64,000 bases of DNA, from the NCBI GenBank assembly GCA_934667425.1, contig CAKULV010000001.1, positions 1-64,000 on the forward strand, read 5' to 3'. The translations under genes were made by a program, and so were the position numbers. Below are positions 61,494 through 64,000 of this stretch, piece by piece (positions within the stretch are counted from its first letter, which is position 1; every line of letters begins with the position of its first letter). The notes below the pieces were generated by a model that saw only the letters and a program-made list of their open reading frames with translations, did not search any database and was not told the DNA's origin. This stretch comes from an uncultured Kiritimatiellota bacterium. GTDB lineage: Bacteria; Verrucomicrobiota; Kiritimatiellia; RFP12; UBA1067.

Positions 61494-63676
61494 CCAGTCG
61501 CAAGAGAGTCCTGTGGACGTTGCTTGGGGTTGGTGCGCCGCTGTGCGCCGTTGCGCTCGCCGCAGGCCTGTTTGCGAGTTGGCTTCTGATCGACTGGACG
61601 GATTCCGGCGCTGACGACTATGCGGGCGGAACGGTCCTGCGTGACGCGGCGGGGCGCGTGATGCGCGTCTCGCTTGGCCCGGGCGACACCGATTGCCGCC
61701 CGTACTACATGGCGGATCCGTCCGACTGGATCGTGAAGGCCATTGTCGCATCTGAGGACGGAACCTTCTGGACGCACCGGGGGGTGCGCCCGTTCAGCGC
61801 ACTCCGGGCGGCGTTCCAGAACCTTGCGACCAGAAGGCGCGTCTCCGGCGCATCGACCATCACGATGCAGGCCGTGAGGCTCATCGCGCCGCATCCCAAG
61901 AGCCTGTTCCAGAAATATTGCGAGGCGATTCGCGCCCTCAAGATGGAACGGAAGAGGGGAAAGCTGTGGATACTTTCGCAGTACCTGAACCGCGCCCCGT
62001 TCGGCTCAAACCTCGTAGGGATAGAGGCGGCGGCGAACGGCTGGTTCGGGAAGGGCGCGAAGGAGCTTGGCTTGGGCGAGGCGGCGTGTCTCGCCGGCAT
62101 GGTGCAGGCGCCGTCGCGGTTCCGTCCAGACCGGTCCATTGACGCCGCGCTCCGCCGTCGGGCATACGTCCTGGAGCGGATGCGGGCGCTTGGCTACATA
62201 ACGGAGGAGCAGCGACAGGCGGCGGAGACCGTCCGCCCGGTCGTGTGCCGCGCGCCTCGTCCGTTCCGCCATCCGTTCTTCTGCGACTGGGCCATGGCGC
62301 AGGCGTGCGGCGGCGGCGCGCCTGCGCGGCTCGGAGGAGATCTCGTGACTACGCTTGACGCCGACGTGCAAGGCCTGTGCGATCGGACGGTTGCGGAGGC
62401 GGCGCGTGCCGGCGGTTATTCGTCCGCCGCGGTAGTCATGCGCGTCTTGGACGGAGCCGTGCTGGCGCTTGCCTGCAGCGGGGACTATTTCGACAGGGAC
62501 GGCGGCCAGGTGAATACGGCCCTTGCGCCGCGTCCGGCGGGATCGACGCTTAAGACGATGTTGACGGCGCTCGCGTTCGATAGGGGCCTCGCGACGCCGG
62601 AGGAGCGCTTGCGCGATGAGCCGTGCTCGTATGCCGGGTACCGTCCGGCGAACTTCGATGCGCACCATCGCGGTCGCGTCACGGTGCAGGATGCGCTCGT
62701 GCTGTCGCTCAACATCCCGTTCGTGCAGCTTCTCTCCCGTGTCGGCGTCTCCGAGTTCGGCACGACGCTGCGCGCGCTTGGGTTCCGCCACCTAACTGCC
62801 GGCGACGAGACTTTTGGCCTCGGCATGGCGATCGGGAACGTCGAGGTGAGCCTTCTTGAGCTTGTCGCGGCGTCTGCGGCGCTTGCGCGTGGAGGGGTGT
62901 ATCTTCCCCCGAAAGCGTTTGCGGACGCGAACGGCAAAGGGGTGCGTGTGTTCTCGGAAGGGGCGTCGTTTCTCGTCTCGGACATTCTCTCGGGGACGGC
63001 ACGAAGCCATGCGGCGTTAGGGCATGTGGCGGATGTCGAGACTGCGCGTTTTGCGTGGAAGACCGGCACAAGCGCGGCGCATCGCGACGCCTGGACGGTC
63101 GCCTGGAATCCCGAGTATGCCGTAGGCGTGTGGTGCGGGCACAAGTCGGGCGGTTTCGGCGACACGAGACTTGTCGGCGCGAAGGCGAGCGCGCCTGTCT
63201 GCTGGCAGATCGCCCGGTCCCTTTATCCGCGAAACGACGCCCCGTGGTTCCAGGAGCCGGAGGATGTCGCAAGGCGGAAGATATGCGCAAGCACTGGACT
63301 TCCGGCGACGGCGGAATGCCGCAAGACGGAGACTGGCAGGGCTCTCCGCGGCCGCACCCCGTTCCTTCCTTGCGGCGGCGCTGCCGCACACGCGGCTGCC
63401 GCCGACGCCGCTAAGCTTGCGATTGTCCGTCCGGCGGATGGCGCGACGATCCGCTGCGTTCCGGGGATGGGGCAGCAGCGGCTCATCTGCGAGGCTGTTG
63501 GGGGGACGAAGCCCGGGCGGCTCTGGTGGCTCCTTGACGGCATCCCCGTCGGCGAATCCGCCGTTGGCGCGCCATTCGCGGTTGAACTCTCTGTGGGTGG
63601 CCATACGATCACCTGCACAACGGCAGAAGGCGTCGCGGCATCCGTTGGCATCACCGTTGCGCTGGACGGAATGTGA
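61490..63676 (+). CDS. pbpC: Penicillin-binding protein 1C
   Basis: A bifunctional peptidoglycan synthase of 728 residues, anchored by an N-terminal helix. The GT51 glycosyltransferase domain has EDGTFWTHRGV (catalytic glutamate about residue 87). The transpeptidase domain has the SxxK motif GSTLK (about residue 350) and KTGTS (about residue 522). The C-terminal BiPBP_C beta domain (LAIVRPADGATIRCVPGMGQ) identifies PBP1C. It is translationally coupled to the macroglobulin gene. Confidence 0.93.
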   Translation: MTSRKRVLWTLLGVGAPLCAVALAAGLFASWLLIDWTDSGADDYAGGTVLRDAAGRVMRVSLGPGDTDCRPYYMADPSDWIVKAIVASEDGTFWTHRGVRPFSALRAAFQNLATRRRVSGASTITMQAVRLIAPHPKSLFQKYCEAIRALKMERKRGKLWILSQYLNRAPFGSNLVGIEAAANGWFGKGAKELGLGEAACLAGMVQAPSRFRPDRSIDAALRRRAYVLERMRALGYITEEQRQAAETVRPVVCRAPRPFRHPFFCDWAMAQACGGGAPARLGGDLVTTLDADVQGLCDRTVAEAARAGGYSSAAVVMRVLDGAVLALACSGDYFDRDGGQVNTALAPRPAGSTLKTMLTALAFDRGLATPEERLRDEPCSYAGYRPANFDAHHRGRVTVQDALVLSLNIPFVQLLSRVGVSEFGTTLRALGFRHLTAGDETFGLGMAIGNVEVSLLELVAASAALARGGVYLPPKAFADANGKGVRVFSEGASFLVSDILSGTARSHAALGHVADVETARFAWKTGTSAAHRDAWTVAWNPEYAVGVWCGHKSGGFGDTRLVGAKASAPVCWQIARSLYPRNDAPWFQEPEDVARRKICASTGLPATAECRKTETGRALRGRTPFLPCGGAAAHAAAADAAKLAIVRPADGATIRCVPGMGQQRLICEAVGGTKPGRLWWLLDGIPVGESAVGAPFAVELSVGGHTITCTTAEGVAASVGITVALDGM

Positions 63677-63682
63677 TACAGG

Positions 63683-63714
63683 GCTTTCCCCGCTTCCCGT
63701 CTGCGCGGGGAAGC
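63683..63714 (+). terminator. Possible terminator after pbpC
   Basis: A stem GCTTTCCCCGC / GCGGGGAAGC with one bulge and a 9-11 base loop lies shortly after the pbpC stop. There is no T-run directly behind it. Confidence 0.4.
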
Positions 63715-63804
63715 TGGCGCTTTCGCTTGCAAGGCTAAACGGGCGGGCCTCTCCGTCGCCCCTGCCCACTTGCTTTTCGATCGACAAAAAACATACATGC
63801 GGAT

Positions 63805-63834
63805 TTGACAGGAGAAAAAAAAAACAAATATAAT
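63805..63834 (+). promoter_or_regulatory. A10-spacer promoter, copy 3
   Basis: TTGACA (63805-63810), an 18-bp spacer GGAG + ten A + CAAA, and TATAAT (63829-63834). The leader that follows (TTGCCGCCGTTTCTAAC...) is homologous to that of copy 2. Confidence 0.8.
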
Positions 63835-63882
63835 TGCCGCCGTTTCTAACCAAACCATCCAAACCATAGGAGGAGGGAAAAC

Positions 63883-64000
63883 ATGGCGCACCAATCTGGA
63901 GAAGCGTTCGACGGAAAGCCGCGTGCGGCAGGTCGGCACGCATGCGGGGCATCAGGTCTGCTGTCGGCCGCAGCGTCACTTGCGTTGACTGTTCAAGCCT
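63883..64000 (+). CDS. N-terminus of another surface protein (cut by the window edge)
   Basis: The first 39 codons of a gene continuing beyond the window. It begins MAHQSGEAFDGKPRAAGRHA and then enters a hydrophobic signal core (SGLLSAAASLALTVQA). The GEAFDGKP segment matches GKAFDGKP of the LamG protein at 28788, also at DNA level (about 20 identical bases). An AGGAGGG site lies six bases before the ATG. The mature domain type cannot be known from this fragment. Confidence 0.7.
   Translation, partial: MAHQSGEAFDGKPRAAGRHACGASGLLSAAASLALTVQA

Overview
The window looks like chromosomal DNA of a Gram-negative anaerobe of the PVC group, most likely a gut-type Kiritimatiellota/Verrucomicrobiota lineage. 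This is an inference from gene content: a TonB/B12 outer-membrane receptor, many large signal-peptide proteins (LamG, beta-solenoid, BspA-type LRR), GH123 and DUF4838 carbohydrate-active proteins, FucP/FucI fucose use, fermentative AdhE, and a bacterial alpha-2-macroglobulin next to PbpC. No rRNA or species marker is present. Base composition is GC-rich, except for a clearly AT-richer restriction-modification (RM) islet at about 4.9-8.8 kb.

Layout. 0.2-4.4 kb: a cobalamin riboswitch ahead of a BtuB-like receptor, a TonB-like protein and a MOP-type membrane transporter. 4.4-4.9 kb: a gene-free stretch with a good promoter and several hairpins, a candidate structured RNA. 4.9-10.3 kb: a defence islet with an HNH nuclease, a fused m5C/m6A methyltransferase and the 5'-truncated remnant of a type III-like restriction helicase. 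10.3-12.4 kb: a YfcE-type phosphoesterase and a complete 1,459-bp insertion sequence with about 50-bp inverted repeats and a 16-bp target duplication. 12.4-25.9 kb: glycan and fucose catabolism (frameshifted surface protein, beta-solenoid/GH123 fusion, FucP, FucI, CE7-type esterase, AdhE, APH-fold kinase). 25.9-33.5 kb: a secreted metallopeptidase, a lipoprotein, a LamG protein and a DUF4838 protein. 33.6-42.9 kb: housekeeping genes (rpmE, prfA, an ABC ATPase, an RluA-type synthase, nth, a DinG-like helicase) around a compact ACP-DH-DH-KR-KS cluster resembling the core of aryl polyene synthesis. 43-48.6 kb: an LRR surface protein and a putative glycosidase. 48.7-54.7 kb: a TPR lipoprotein, CvpA, a zinc ribbon-EIIA fusion, tRNA-Gln, and prs-rplY-rpsF-ssb-rpsR-rplI. 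54.7-55.3 kb: repeats and a broken GNAT gene. 55.3-63.7 kb: glf, alpha-2-macroglobulin and pbpC. The window ends inside another surface-protein gene.

The most unusual signal is in the promoters. Three surface-protein genes (about 12.5, 28.8 and 63.9 kb) have the same architecture: TTGACN, an 18-bp spacer that contains exactly ten A residues, then TATAAT. A homopolymer in the spacer is a known design for slippage-driven phase variation. Two of these genes also share their leader and N-terminal coding sequence but are expected to carry different passengers. The third has just had an insertion sequence placed directly against its -35 box. A second promoter class, extended -10 (TGnTATAAT), sits so close to five start codons that those mRNAs should be essentially leaderless.
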